Positions 32,946-43,980 of a stretch of 64,000 bases of DNA are shown piece after piece. The DNA is taken from positions 1,628,771 through 1,692,770 of the forward strand of contig BCIH01000002.1 of NCBI GenBank assembly GCA_002897115.2. The letters are read 5' to 3'. The DNA comes from Prototheca cutis (taxonomy: Eukaryota > Chlorophyta > Trebouxiophyceae > Chlorellales > Chlorellaceae). The notes under the pieces are model-generated. The model did not search any database. It had not been told where the DNA came from and saw only the letters and a program-made list of their open reading frames with translations. The position numbers were made by a program, and so were the translations under genes. How positions within the stretch are numbered: position 1 is the first letter of the stretch; the number at the start of each line of letters is the position of its first letter.

Positions 32946-35911
32946 ATGGCCATGGCTTCGGAATGCACCACTTCCGGCGAGAACTACGACGCCGGCGCCG
33001 CGCATGCGTGCCCCGTGCTTGACACCGATGCGCAGGTTCAGGGCATGAACAAGTACATGGTGTACTTTGTGCATCGGCACACGGAGTATCGCCTGGCGGA
33101 AGTGGAGGCTCTGGCCGCAGCCGCCGGGGTTCCAGTGAGGACAGGGGCCGATCAGCCTGACCCCACCCTGGCGTGGAGCCGGCCGCACGGCGGCAACCCA
33201 GAGTCCCCCCTGTGGTACGTCCACCTCCCATCCGCCGATTCCGTGAAGAGCATCTGCAAGCAAGTGCTCATGGCCAAGGTACGGCAATGATTGGCGACGG
33301 CAAGGGATTGTCATTGTAGCCTGGGGCGCATACCGGCAGTGCATGCGGGAGACCACTGCATGCATGGTGCACGCTGTGCACCTTCATGCTGAACCCGCGA
33401 AGGGCGCATTGCACACCAGCCCATTCTGTGAAAACCCTGACAGGTGTTCCTGGAGATCTGGGGCGAAGGAGAGACATGGGATGCCATGCGAGAGAGCGTG
33501 GCAGCGTACCCCCAGGCCCTCAGGGCACCCTACGCTGCCGAGGACCAGGTGATGAGGTGGTTGGGATCTGCAAGAAGGTCACCGGTACCTGGTCTGCTGT
33601 GGCATCCTGCATGCGCATGTCACTGTGCTGCATTGGCCACAAGCAGGAGCACAAGTAATTCCCGCGGCTCTCCACCCACCCACGCGTACCCACTGCGCAG
33701 TCATTTCGGTTTGTTGTGGACTTGTGGGGTGGTTCGCTTCAGATTCCGGAGCAGGTGGCACTGATCAATACGCTTGAGCAGCCCACACAATTCAAGGTGC
33801 GCCTGGATTCGGTGCTGGGTGGCGGTTCTCCCCGTTTCTTCCTGTCGGCCCGACAGCTGCTGTCTTGCACAGGGGCCAGGCAGCAACCTTCACCCGCACT
33901 GGAGCCCTCCTACCAACAGGGGAAGATAGACCTGGTGAATCCCATGCACAAGTTTTGGGTCATCATCGTAGAGGAGCCAGAAAACACAAACGGACTGCCA
34001 AAGGTGCCGGGGCATTGCTGGGTGGCATTGTGGGCCAGGCAACACAATTGAATTGTTTCGTGACGTGTACGGACGGAAAAATCCTGCATACACACTCATG
34101 ATGCAGATCCCACAGCGGTACTACTTTGGCCGGGAGGTGGCGGTCTCGGACCGATCCATCATCAAGCAATATGAGTTGCCTGCCAGACGGTATCTCGGCC
34201 CCACAAGCATGGAGGTAGAGATGGCCTTTATCATGTGCAACATGGCAAAGGTTGGTCGGTCGGTGTGCAGAATGGGAGGGAAGAAGAGGGCTGGGTTTCA
34301 GACTGGGGCTCTGCCCTGTTTGTGCCGTCTTCCTCTTCCTCTTCTTCTTCTGCACCTCGGACGTGTAATGGGAACAGCTTTGCTGGTCCCACTGGGGCCA
34401 AGGGTGGACCTCTCACGCCCTGGCCTCAAGTTCCAAGGACTCGAGCTGCAAAGCCCGCAACACGTGCACCGTTCCAAAGCCCCAAGTCTGTTCCACGATG
34501 GATGCTTGCAGGTCACCAAGGGGAGCCTGGTGTTTGACCCCTTTACTGGCACCGGCTCCATCCTCATTGCCGCAGCCCACAGGGGGGCATACACTCTGGG
34601 CACAGACATCGACATGCGGGTCCTCAAGATTGGTATGCTGGCTGTTCTTGTCTTGGTGGGAGCAGGTGTTGGCGGGCAGTAGGGCTGCCGGGATTCTTTT
34701 GCGCATGAGAGCTGTGCCACCCACAAACCCCCTCGTTAATGTCAGCGGCAGGCTGGTAAATTAAAAAAAAAAAAAAGCCTGCTTCATTCCCCATCACACA
34801 AAGCCTTCCCCGCTTTCATCACAGGCAAGAAGGACAGCAAGGGTCGGCATGTGAATGTGCGGACAAATTTTGACGACTACGGCCTGCCGCAACCCGTGGG
34901 GCTCGTTCGGGCTGACCTCCACCACCTGCCCTTCCGCCGGGGCTTGGTCGAGGTGTTGGATGCCATCGTCTGTGACCCGCCCTACGGCGTACGTGTTGGG
35001 GGAGCTTGGGTGGAGGCAGTCGGTCGACTGTCAATGGCCTGCCTGCCAAGACAGGTGGTGTCATCGCCGCAGTGCCGGGCATGTGTCTTGCTCAAGCACA
35101 AGCCCTCTGCTCGTTTCTTGTTGTGCGCTGCATGCCCATCGTTGGGGACCGGCAGTGCATGGTTCCCATGTCCCTGGCACCCTTCCTACTCCACGTCAAC
35201 CGCCCCATCGCTAGGTCCGGGCTGGGGGCCGCAAGGCTGCGCCGCGGGACTACGTGCCTCGCAATCGCGATACCCACATCGCTGCCACTGATCCTTATCC
35301 GCTGGGGGAGTGCCTGAGGGACTTGCTGGATCTCGCAGCACGCATGCTCCGCGTCGGTAGGTGCTGTCTCCTGGGGAAGCCCATTTTCTGAAGTGCGTCT
35401 GGTGGTGGGGTCGTGCGCCAATCGGGGCCACCCTCGACCTTCTTCACCCTCACACCCAAGAAATCAGCATCCATTTGACCCACGTGCCACTGCAGGTGGC
35501 CGCCTGGTCTATTTCCTGCCTGCCATGACAGGGTACTACACGCCCGCCGAGATTCCGCGGCATCCAGCGCTGATGCAAGTGGCCAACTGCGAGCAAGTGC
35601 TGAGTACGAGGTACAGCCGGCGACTGATCACCATGGAGAAGGTGCGGCCCTACTGCGCCGAAGCAGCCGCCGCACACCACGCCGCCACCGGGATGCCAAG
35701 GTTCGCACAATGGAGGGCCGGGGTGGGGGTCCAGCCTGCCTGGGGCCTGGCATGCCGCTGGCGTCCTAGCCAAATGAATAAAATGAATAGGAACGAGGGC
35801 GCATTGCCTAGTCGATTATATGTCATGCACACATGCAGATCCTCCAACCCATCCTGCAGTATGGCTGTGGACAGACTGCACGAGCACGTGTATGCGGCAC
35901 GGGATGTCTGA
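32946..35911 (+). CDS. TRM11: tRNA (guanine-N2)-methyltransferase, TRM11/TRMT11 family
   Basis: Catalytic subunit, working with Trm112, that makes m2G at position 10 of tRNAs from S-adenosylmethionine. Ten exons (32946-33278, 33444-33548, 33701-33796, 33920-34003, 34107-34250, 34512-34632, 34825-34988, 35215-35356, 35496-35700, 35839-35911) join to 488 residues. The N-terminal THUMP-like part contains MNKYMVYFVHRHTEYRLAEV and SFRFVVDLWGG. A region homologous to TRMT11 reads GKIDLVNPMHKFWVIIVEE. YYFGREVA..DRSIIKQYELPARRYLGPTSM leads into the Rossmann methyltransferase domain. The SAM motif is FDPFTGTGSILIAA and the catalytic motif IV is CDPPYG. GGRLVYFLPA forms a later strand. All joins are GT-AG with conserved phase. 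The C-terminal 25 residues are low in similarity. Confidence 0.94.
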
Positions 35912-35972
35912 ACCAGGAGGGCGGCCCTGTTCGAAAGCGGCTCTGTAGTCGCTGCAGCAGGACAGAAATCGT

Positions 35973-35977
35973 TGTAA
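35973..35977 (+). terminator. TGTAA polyadenylation signal of TRM11
   Basis: TGTAA about 62 bases after the TRM11 stop codon. The rest of the 490-base interval up to the carbonic anhydrase start contains no recognisable feature. Confidence 0.55.
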
Positions 35978-36400
35978 ACATGACGCACATCAGTGACATG
36001 CTGCGGCAACTGTACGCGAGCTCAGTGCATGGGCCCCATGGCCAACTTTCCAGTCGCGACGACCGGGGTCGTAGGGCTTGTGACGGGTAAAGGCAGGGCT
36101 CGTCTGCGTCGAGAGTCAAGGGCAAAATCCCGATCAACGGCGCGATGGGGTGTAAATTCACGCATTAAAAGATCTCAAGTGATAAAGCCTTGAATTATAA
36201 GTTGGTCAGGCCAAGACAACTCCGGCCTGGGTACACGGATAGGCCATCCCCACCACCTTCCCTTCCGGTCTCGGGGCCGCGCGGTTGTGCTGACAGCGGC
36301 TGACGCCAATTCTGGTGATTCGGTGAGGCGTTGTATCTTGGAGCCTCTTGCAAAAACCATGGGTTTGTGCGATGCCAAAGCGTCATCTGCGATCGGAACG

Positions 36401-37962
36401 ATGAAGGCGCTGAGGGCTGGGAGGTTCCTAGGGCTCACCGGAGCCCGCCTGTCCCTCGCAGGCTGCCCAATCAACGGACCTCAGTCGACACGACACATCA
36501 TGGCGAGCCCGACGAACCGGGTGGCGAGCAACAGCCTTAAAGAATTGCTCGACCGAAACAGGCGCGTGTCGCCGAGATGTGCGACAGCGGTTTTGCCGGA
36601 ACAGTGGGGTTCCCAGGAGCCCACCCATCCTGGAGTTGGGCGGCTGTGGGGGAAAAGGGCTGCTAAGAAAACATGGCGCTCCATTTTATCAAGAGCGTGA
36701 TGTCGTGTCTGTGCATTCATGTTGAATGGTGCGCCTGGATTTGTCTGGCTGGGAGATCACATGGGATGTGGGTGCCCACCTGCCACGCTCGCCACCCATG
36801 CGCAGGGCATGGTCTGAGCAGCAAAAGGAGCAGGAGCCTCAATTTTTCAAAAAGCTGGCCAACATCCAGGCGCCACAGTGGCTGTGGATTGGCTGCTCCG
36901 ATAGCCGCGTGCCGGTACGCATTCTTTTGCTTTTGTGCAGGGCAGTGCCAGAGGGGTGGGTTGTTGCTCAGGTTGCTGGGCTCGACCAGGCTGCTGCCTT
37001 GGGCGGCCGTGTCTTGGAACATATTGTGCCCCTGGAACAGGTATACGCGACACCCCCGCCCTGCACAACACACTTCCTCCAGCCCCAACCCCCTCCCCTC
37101 CCCCTCCAATAAAAATCACACACACACAGGCCAACCAGCTGATGGGCTTGGGTCCGGGGGAAGTGTTTGTGCAGCGAAACGTCGGCAATCTTGTGGGGCA
37201 CAAGGACATGAACGCCATGTCCTGCCTGGAGTATGCGGTAACGGTCCTCAAGGTCAAGCACATCATCGTCTGCGGGCACCACAACTGCGGCGCCGTCAAG
37301 GGAGCCCTGACCCTGCCAGGCCGGACACCAGGTCTGTGGGTGGAGGTTTGGGGGCATGCGAAAGGAGTTGCTATCGGAGCAGGTCATGATCACGCACACA
37401 GCATCATCCCTTCATCCCGACCCCGCTACATCTGCACCCCCACCCGCCCACCGACACTAGGCCTGGTCAATCTGTGGATTCAGGACATCCGGGACACGCG
37501 GGACCACTATGTCGATGAGCTGGCGGCACTGTCTGGCGATGCACAGGTGAACAGGCTGGCCGAGCTCAACGTTCTGAGACAGGTGTTCAACATCTGCACC
37601 AGCCCCGTCGTGCAAGCCGCCTGGGAAGAAGGGCAGGAACTTGCCGTCCACGGCGTGATTTATGCACTGGAAGACGGCCTCCTTAAGGTTTGTTTGATTG
37701 CTGCATAGTGGAGGGGGGGATTTGTAGTTCATTGGTGGGAAAGCATGGGTTGTTGCGATAAATCAACGTGACCTTTTTTTATGCGATCAAGCACCATGAC
37801 ACCTGCCCGTACCCCTCGACCCAACGCAGGAGCTGGCGGCTCCGATCACGAGCATTGCAGACCTTGAAGTATATGCGAACACCAAGCTGGGCCACTTTCG
37901 ACTGCTGAGCCGCAAGGTCCTGGACCACCTCAAGTTTATTCCGCTCAACAACGCCGCGGCTG

Positions 37963-37963
<1 letters not shown>
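36401..37963 (+). CDS. Beta-carbonic anhydrase, probably organelle-targeted (3' end lost in assembly gap)
   Basis: Zinc enzyme interconverting CO2 and bicarbonate; in algae it supports carbon concentration or mitochondrial CO2 handling. Exons 36401-36561, 36805-36913, 37130-37331, 37461-37687 and 37830 onward keep frame. Signatures: LLDRNRAWSEQQKEQEPQFF, the zinc/dyad motif WIGCSDSRVP, GEVFVQRNVGNLV, and the second zinc motif HIIVCGHHNCGAVKGAL. A late block DLEVYANTKLGHF precedes the break. Start choice: ATG 36401 gives MKALRAGRFLGLTGARLSLAG, a targeting-like leader; ATG 36500 (MASPTNRVASNSL) gives a cytosolic form. Intron 1 has a GC donor (CAG|GCGCGT). The last exon runs through GCCGCGGCTGCG into a G-homopolymer and the N gap, so the stop codon is not visible. 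Confidence 0.92.
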
Positions 37964-38007
<44 letters not shown>

Positions 38008-38022
38008 ACGCATACGCCGGCG

Positions 38023-38065
<43 letters not shown>

Positions 38066-38165
38066 NNNNNNNNNNNNNNNNNNNNNNNNNNNNNNNNNNN
38101 NNNNNNNNNNNNNNNNNNNNNNNNNNNNNNNNNNNNNNNNNNNNNNNNNNNNNNNNNNNNNNNNN

Positions 38166-38260
<95 letters not shown>
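37964..38260. repeat. G-homopolymers flanking a 100-N assembly gap
   Basis: A G-run (37964-38006), a short unique islet (AACGCATACGCCGGCGC), a second G-run to 38065, N at 38066-38165, then ~95 Gs to 38260. The exact 100-N size is a placeholder, so real distance is unknown. Confidence 0.95.
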
Positions 38261-38262
<2 letters not shown>

Positions 38263-40007
38263 GTTATTTTGACGGCTGACCAAACTTGAACTCATTTGAT
38301 TGAAAAGGATCCAGCAGCATGTCTTCATGCGCTCGAAACCTCTTCTGCATGCAGCAAGGAGTCGGAAGAGGAAGCCAGGCGCGCAGAATAATGGAGGAGG
38401 AGCTGCGGCTTGGAATTGGCACTTCTACAAGCCGTGTCGCACGAGGGGGTGCTTGCCCGGTCATGCGTACGTTGCTGCAGTCTAGGTGACGGAACTGCAC
38501 CGAATTTTCGTGAGCTGCAAGGCTCTCCTGCAGCCAATTGCCATGAACACAGCCTCACTGGAGAGGATGCAGCCCTGCTGATGCTGGTGACTGCAGGTTG
38601 ATCTTGCTCGCTTGCTCGTAGAATGAATGTCAATGGCGATGACACAGACTCTATGGACCCACCCCACCATTCTCACAGCCCTCATATGATATTGCTCTTG
38701 TATTATTTGTGTAACGCTTTTCAGGAGAATTTTCAACGTGGTCACGGAGATGCTCAGACATCCTGGATGCCAGAGGCTGGCACTGCGGCCTCCCAGTTCC
38801 GGCCGTCTACTGGCCGTATTCGCAGCGTCTTGACCGTCCCTGGATCGATGCATGCAAGCGTCACTGCGGGAGTGGGTGTGTGCCAGGTCGTTTGGAAGTG
38901 ACCACTGCTTCTGGCAACAGTTTGTTTATGGGAGGAAGAGCTTTCCCTGCAAGGGCTGGCGAGGCACCTGTTCCCCGCTGTTCAATGTGGGAGCAATCGG
39001 AGGTGCAATGATGCATGCACGCCAAAATGGTCCACTCCACTCATCAAACCATGCTTTCCAATGCTGACACCGCCCTACCTGCATAATGTTTTGGGTTGCT
39101 GCGTGGGTGATAGAAAGGGCAGATGCCACACCGTTTGCAGAAAAGGTGTTGTGCCACTCCGGTGTTGAATGTGTACAGGGTCAACATCTCACTGCCCTGC
39201 GTGCATTCAAAGTCCTCCTCCGGGATGACTGCATGCACGTTCCTCTTCATTGCACATATGGAGCCTGCAGTGGCAGTGGGCCTGGGTTGAGCCGTTGAAC
39301 GTCGAGCTGCTGGGATCCCACCCATCCTTCCTTGGTGGTGAACCCCCAATCACGCTGGTCGAAAACCTCGATGCCAATACCCCACTCACAATTGCAGTCC
39401 CAGCCAATAAGGTCGGGTGAGCTCTTGAATTTGAATCTGGGAACATGGCATGGGAGCTTGAGCTCGAGAAAACGAAGGGCCCAGATCTTTTGTCGGGCCC
39501 GAAGCCATGCACCGCGGATTACCACCTCACCTGACTTCCCCACAATGGCAACCGCCCGTGTGCGTCACAAGTTCGCTGCTCGACGACATTGAGACGGCGG
39601 GTAAAAAATCACGTATGCAATAATGGAGGGACAGGGCGTAAATGCGCGGGGGTGCATGGGACCATTGCGGAACGCCGTGTCGCGGCCATTAGAAAAACCA
39701 CGCTCCGGGACAACGCCGATTTTAGTGCCCGGCGTCAACCACCGGTTCCGGCAGCCAAAGGGATCACATGCCATGACAATTCTTTAATAGTGGTTGTACT
39801 TGCAATTCGGTGCACGAGGTGGGAAGGGGGGCCCAGGTTTCCCCTGTAACCGTTCGGGAACGGGGCCCTGTGTTTTAGCCAACCCGGCGGNACTTGGCCA
39901 GCGTGGCAGCGGACCTTGTGCGCAGCTACCCACCGCAGGGCAAGCCGAACGCACTTACCTGCGTTTCATTACATTGTTTTGAGACTCAGAAGGCGCGCTA
40001 GCTGACG
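38261..40007. other. Region after the gap without an assignable gene
   Basis: About 1.75 kb. Short reading frames on both strands (e.g. minus 38325-38645, minus 38482-38853, plus 39332-39592) show no motif and no convincing splice-linked partner. Part may be the 3' UTR of the carbonic anhydrase or an undetected small gene, and the final part the TLC promoter. One N at 39891. Confidence 0.4.
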
Positions 40008-41670
40008 ATGGATGTGATAGACGGCATCTCGGCAGCCCTGGGGTATACGACCTCCTGGGCCGAGGGCCTGGGTCCCCAGTGGCGTGATGTGCCTACCCAT
40101 GTGGTCTTCTTCGGCGCCCTCTTCTGCACGGCGCTCGTCGTGTGGCGTGTATGGGGCGGGCTCCCCTGGAGCAAGGCGGCCCTGCTCGGCTCCTGTACCA
40201 TGAGCAGGTGAGCTGGGCGGTATCGGTGGAGCCTGGGGATCAGGTGGCCTCTGCAGTGGCCTGCCCTGGCTTTTCCAAAAGGGGTGTTTGACCTGATGGC
40301 AGAGAGGCATGGGAAGTGAGAAAGCTCATGCAGCAGGAATGGGTAAGGAGGAAATGGGGCTGTGCAAGTGCAGCGTGCCCACAAGCCCTGGCACCTCGAC
40401 GCACCTGCCATTCTGCAGCTTCCACTCGCTGCTATGCTGCATCATTGGATACAAGGAACTCACGGAGGCACAGAGTTTTAGCCTGGATGCGATGAACACC
40501 AAGGACCAGGTGGGTTTTGATTGGCTGCGATGATTGTGGTAGTGGTGTCGTCCAGGAACTATGGTGTCGGATGGAATGGTTTTTTAGGGCAGTATGTCCG
40601 TTTGGTGTGATTCTCCACCACACGAAAGGAAGGCAGCTCGGCATCTGCTGACGCTCAGGATCAAGAGGGCCCGTGCGCCAACACCATCGATGTACCTGAC
40701 ATCCCCGCCCTCCGCTTCTGCAGATCTCGTTAACGCAGTTTTCCCTGGCATACATGATTTCAGACTGCTTCTTCTATGTACTGCCATTCACGCCCAAGGA
40801 CGTCATGTTCCTGGTGCACCACGCGATCTCTGGCATCTACGTCGTCGGGTGCGGGGGCTGGTAAAGGGACGGAGTGAGGGTGATCCTTTTCTTTTTTAGT
40901 GCGAAGATGGGTGGAACAATGCCGACGCCACAGAGGGATTTAGGAGAATTCATTCTTTGTCGTTGGGACAGCTGTCTCCGCCATGACCGGATTGCGGCCA
41001 CACCGCCACTGTCGACGGTGTGTTCCCAGCACCAATGCAACCAAACCTCCCAAAATCTTGCACAACAGAGCGCTGGCATGCGGGGCAGGGGCCATGTCCT
41101 CCATTATCATGTTTTTCATGGGAGAAGTGACGTCACCGCTGCTGAATGCTTTTACCTTTGCCGATGCCTTTCGGCATAGCTCCAAGGGAGCCTTCAAGGT
41201 CTACCAATACCTGTCTGCTTCCTTTTCAGGCACGCAGAATTGTTGCGGTCATTGTTATTGGTTTTGTTCTCTCGGGCATGGCTGCTGTGACGGTTGGGGG
41301 GAAGGGATGACTGAGTGGGGCTTATGAAGTCCAGCCGAGACTGGCCCCCCCGAATTCCACCCCGCCCACGGCCACGCCACAGTTCACTCTAGCAACTCCT
41401 ATCCCCAAAACACCTATCCACACATATGCAGTGGCGTTTGTGGTTACGAGGACGCTGCTTGGGGTGCCAATAACAGCGTGGTTCCTGTATTCACTGGCGC
41501 GGCGATCTCCCGGCATCCCGCTGGCCTGGCGGCTGCCCATGTGGTCGTGCGTGGCCATCGGCATCACTGGTTCCCAGCTCTTCACTGCCAAGCTTGTGGG
41601 AGAGTGCTTGGCCTGGATCAGGTCGCTCCGACAAGCTGCTACGAAGCGTGTCCCGCTGGCCCTAAGCTAG
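40008..41670 (+). CDS. TLC-domain (TRAM/LAG1/CLN8) multi-pass membrane protein
   Basis: TLC proteins are ER/Golgi membrane proteins linked to lipid synthesis or sensing; this subtype has no firm function. Five exons (40008-40207, 40419-40509, 40724-40848, 41069-41229, 41432-41670) join to 271 residues ending TAG 41668-41670. Several hydrophobic spans are visible (VVFFGALFCTALVVWRVW, FSLAYMISDCFFYVLPF, SSIIMFFMGEVTSPLLNAF, LPMWSCVAIGITGSQLF). The TLC hallmark histidines are in DVMFLVHHAISGIYVVG, with the conserved acid in MGEVTSPLLN. Intron 4 uses a GC donor (TTTTCAG|GCACGC) as the only phase-consistent choice. Confidence 0.85.
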
Positions 41671-41763
41671 AGGGCCCGTGCACGGCTAATTCTTTCGGAA
41701 TGGCCTGCGTGAGTGCTGGACTGGCATTTGTGACCAAGGGGGACATAGACCCCGGGACAGGCA

Positions 41764-41797
<34 letters not shown>

Positions 41798-42173
41798 TCT
41801 CACTGTACACATTGGTCACGTGCGTGGGTAGGCAAACCTTGCTTGTGCCCATTCTGCATTGAGCTCAAACAAACACCTGGAACCCACGCACGGAGCTACA
41901 CAACTTGTTTCAATGCTGACCCAATTTTGGGCTTTCCCAGCGTCGACGTATGATACTTGTCTACTTTGTCCTGCTAGAGTGGCGACTCCTGATGGCATCA
42001 AAGTTGCCAATACCCTTCCGTATTGTACTCTGCGCCATGCCCAGGGGGTCCCCGCACTGGCTCTCAGATTTTCCCCGCTGCTTTGCACCCTTGACACCCT
42101 GATTTTGGGAAGCCTTGCCTGTTTGACGAGAATGTTACTGCATGTAAACGTGCCTCACAAAGGAAAGAAAGAA
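41671..42173. other. Convergent intergenic space TLC/MLH1 with a CA microsatellite
   Basis: 500 bases between two stop codons. A (CA)n run of about 16 units lies at 41764-41796. Nothing else recognisable. Confidence 0.6.
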
Positions 42174-43907
42174 TCAGCAGCGCTCAAAGACCCGGTACAA
42201 GTGTTCGAGGCGGGTGAGTTCATGCAGAGCCCCATCCCGTGCCAAGTGCCTGCCGGGGACAAACCCTGTGCGCAGGAGGGGCAGCAGCCGGTGCCGCACC
42301 GCCCATGCGGCGTCGTCATACTCTGGATTCGGCGTGGGTTGGGTTGCAGTGCCTGGATCCATCACCGGCTTGCTGGGGTCAGCTGACCGAGCAGCATCGC
42401 TTGGTCCTGATGGCACCCCACTGATGGCGACGTCATCCGCCCGTTCCTGAGATTCCATGCTGTTCCGCCCCACCTCTTCCCTGCCCAAAGCGCCTTTGCC
42501 AAAGAAGCATGCCAGGCACTCTGCCACGCCCCGGAAACAGGCCAGTTCCTCTGTCCAGTCCACCCTCGTTGCCAGGTCCAAGCACAGCCTCGGCAGGCCC
42601 TCGGGGGTCGGTACCGTGTCGCCGAGCAGCGCCGGGATGGCCGCAAGCTTGCCCTCTGAAACAGCAAGGAATGGGCGTGCCATTGGGCCTTTGGAATTTC
42701 CAATCACAGGCAGACCATTGTGATCAATGCAGGGGGCCATGGGTTGCCACTGAATTGATGGGCGAATGCTTCCATTGCATATCCCAAAGAGCACATCATC
42801 ATTGAAGAAGACGCCCTTGGCCCCCAATGTGCACGCAAGCCCGCCTGCCTGCTGCTTTCCAAAGCGGCAAGGCTCTGAGCCAGGCAATCACAAAGACCAG
42901 GCACTGCCCAGCTCCCAGCAAGCAGCGCTTGCTTACCGGGCGTAATGTCGAGTGCGAAATGGTCTGCGAGCATGGCGGCATGCTCCTGCAGCAGCTGCCT
43001 GCCCTGTGATTCGTCTGTCGAAGCATCATCCTGCAAAACCACGGGCGTTCTTGAATTTGAATTGAGGTAAAAGGGTAGCTCTGCTGCTCCTTGTCTCTAA
43101 AAAAGGACTAGACACTGCACCAGGCGGCACGCACGCACCGTGCCGTTGTACCAAAGCCAGGCATAGTACCCGCATGCATCACATCCCACAACATCATCAT
43201 ACCTCTGCAAGCCTGGCAATCTGCAGCAGGTGTTGGATGTCAGGCGGCGGCCCGAGCTGGATCCGGTCAAACTCCCCAAACCCACGCAGCACCTGCGGCA
43301 TTGCATTGTTCGGGTGTGTTCGCAGAGAGCCGCTCAACGATGCAGCTCACGAGCCTGACGATCCTGGCCAGCCAGAGAGCTGCGCACATGCTTGAGCGTC
43401 CAAGCACAGCGGAATGGCGCCACATGAGCAGCGCTCGATCCTGGCGGCGAGCGTGTGCGCCCACTTCATGCATCGTTGCCAATGGTCCATTTCCCATCGC
43501 AATCCCATCCTCCGCATCCACCCCACGCCAGCACCGCAATGCATTCAAGCAGCCAAACAATGCACCTTTTGGTATGCGAGATCGATGAGCAGTTTTGGGA
43601 GGTTGACCAGGTAGAGACGGGTGCCGCCCTGGGCCAACATGCTCCGACCACTCGCCATGCCCACAAACGTCAAGTCCTTGAAGATGTCGACCAGTCCTGC
43701 ATGTGCATTGTTTGTTTAGTTGTTGTCGCTGTGGGATGTGAGCAAGGAGGCAAGAAAGGTCTAGGATTTCCAGATCGTTTTTCTCTTTCTGGCCAGGAGA
43801 GAGTGCCATTGCCCAGCCATGGCACGACATACATCAAGCCAATACACAACCCTTTTCATGAAGAACAACTGAGTAATGACTGATTTCCGCCCGTCTACTA
43901 GGCAGCA

Positions 43908-43980
<73 letters not shown>

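Noticed and set aside
43911..43978. Possible CRISPR or telomere-like repeat
   Set aside because: Plain CA dinucleotide microsatellite with no spacers.
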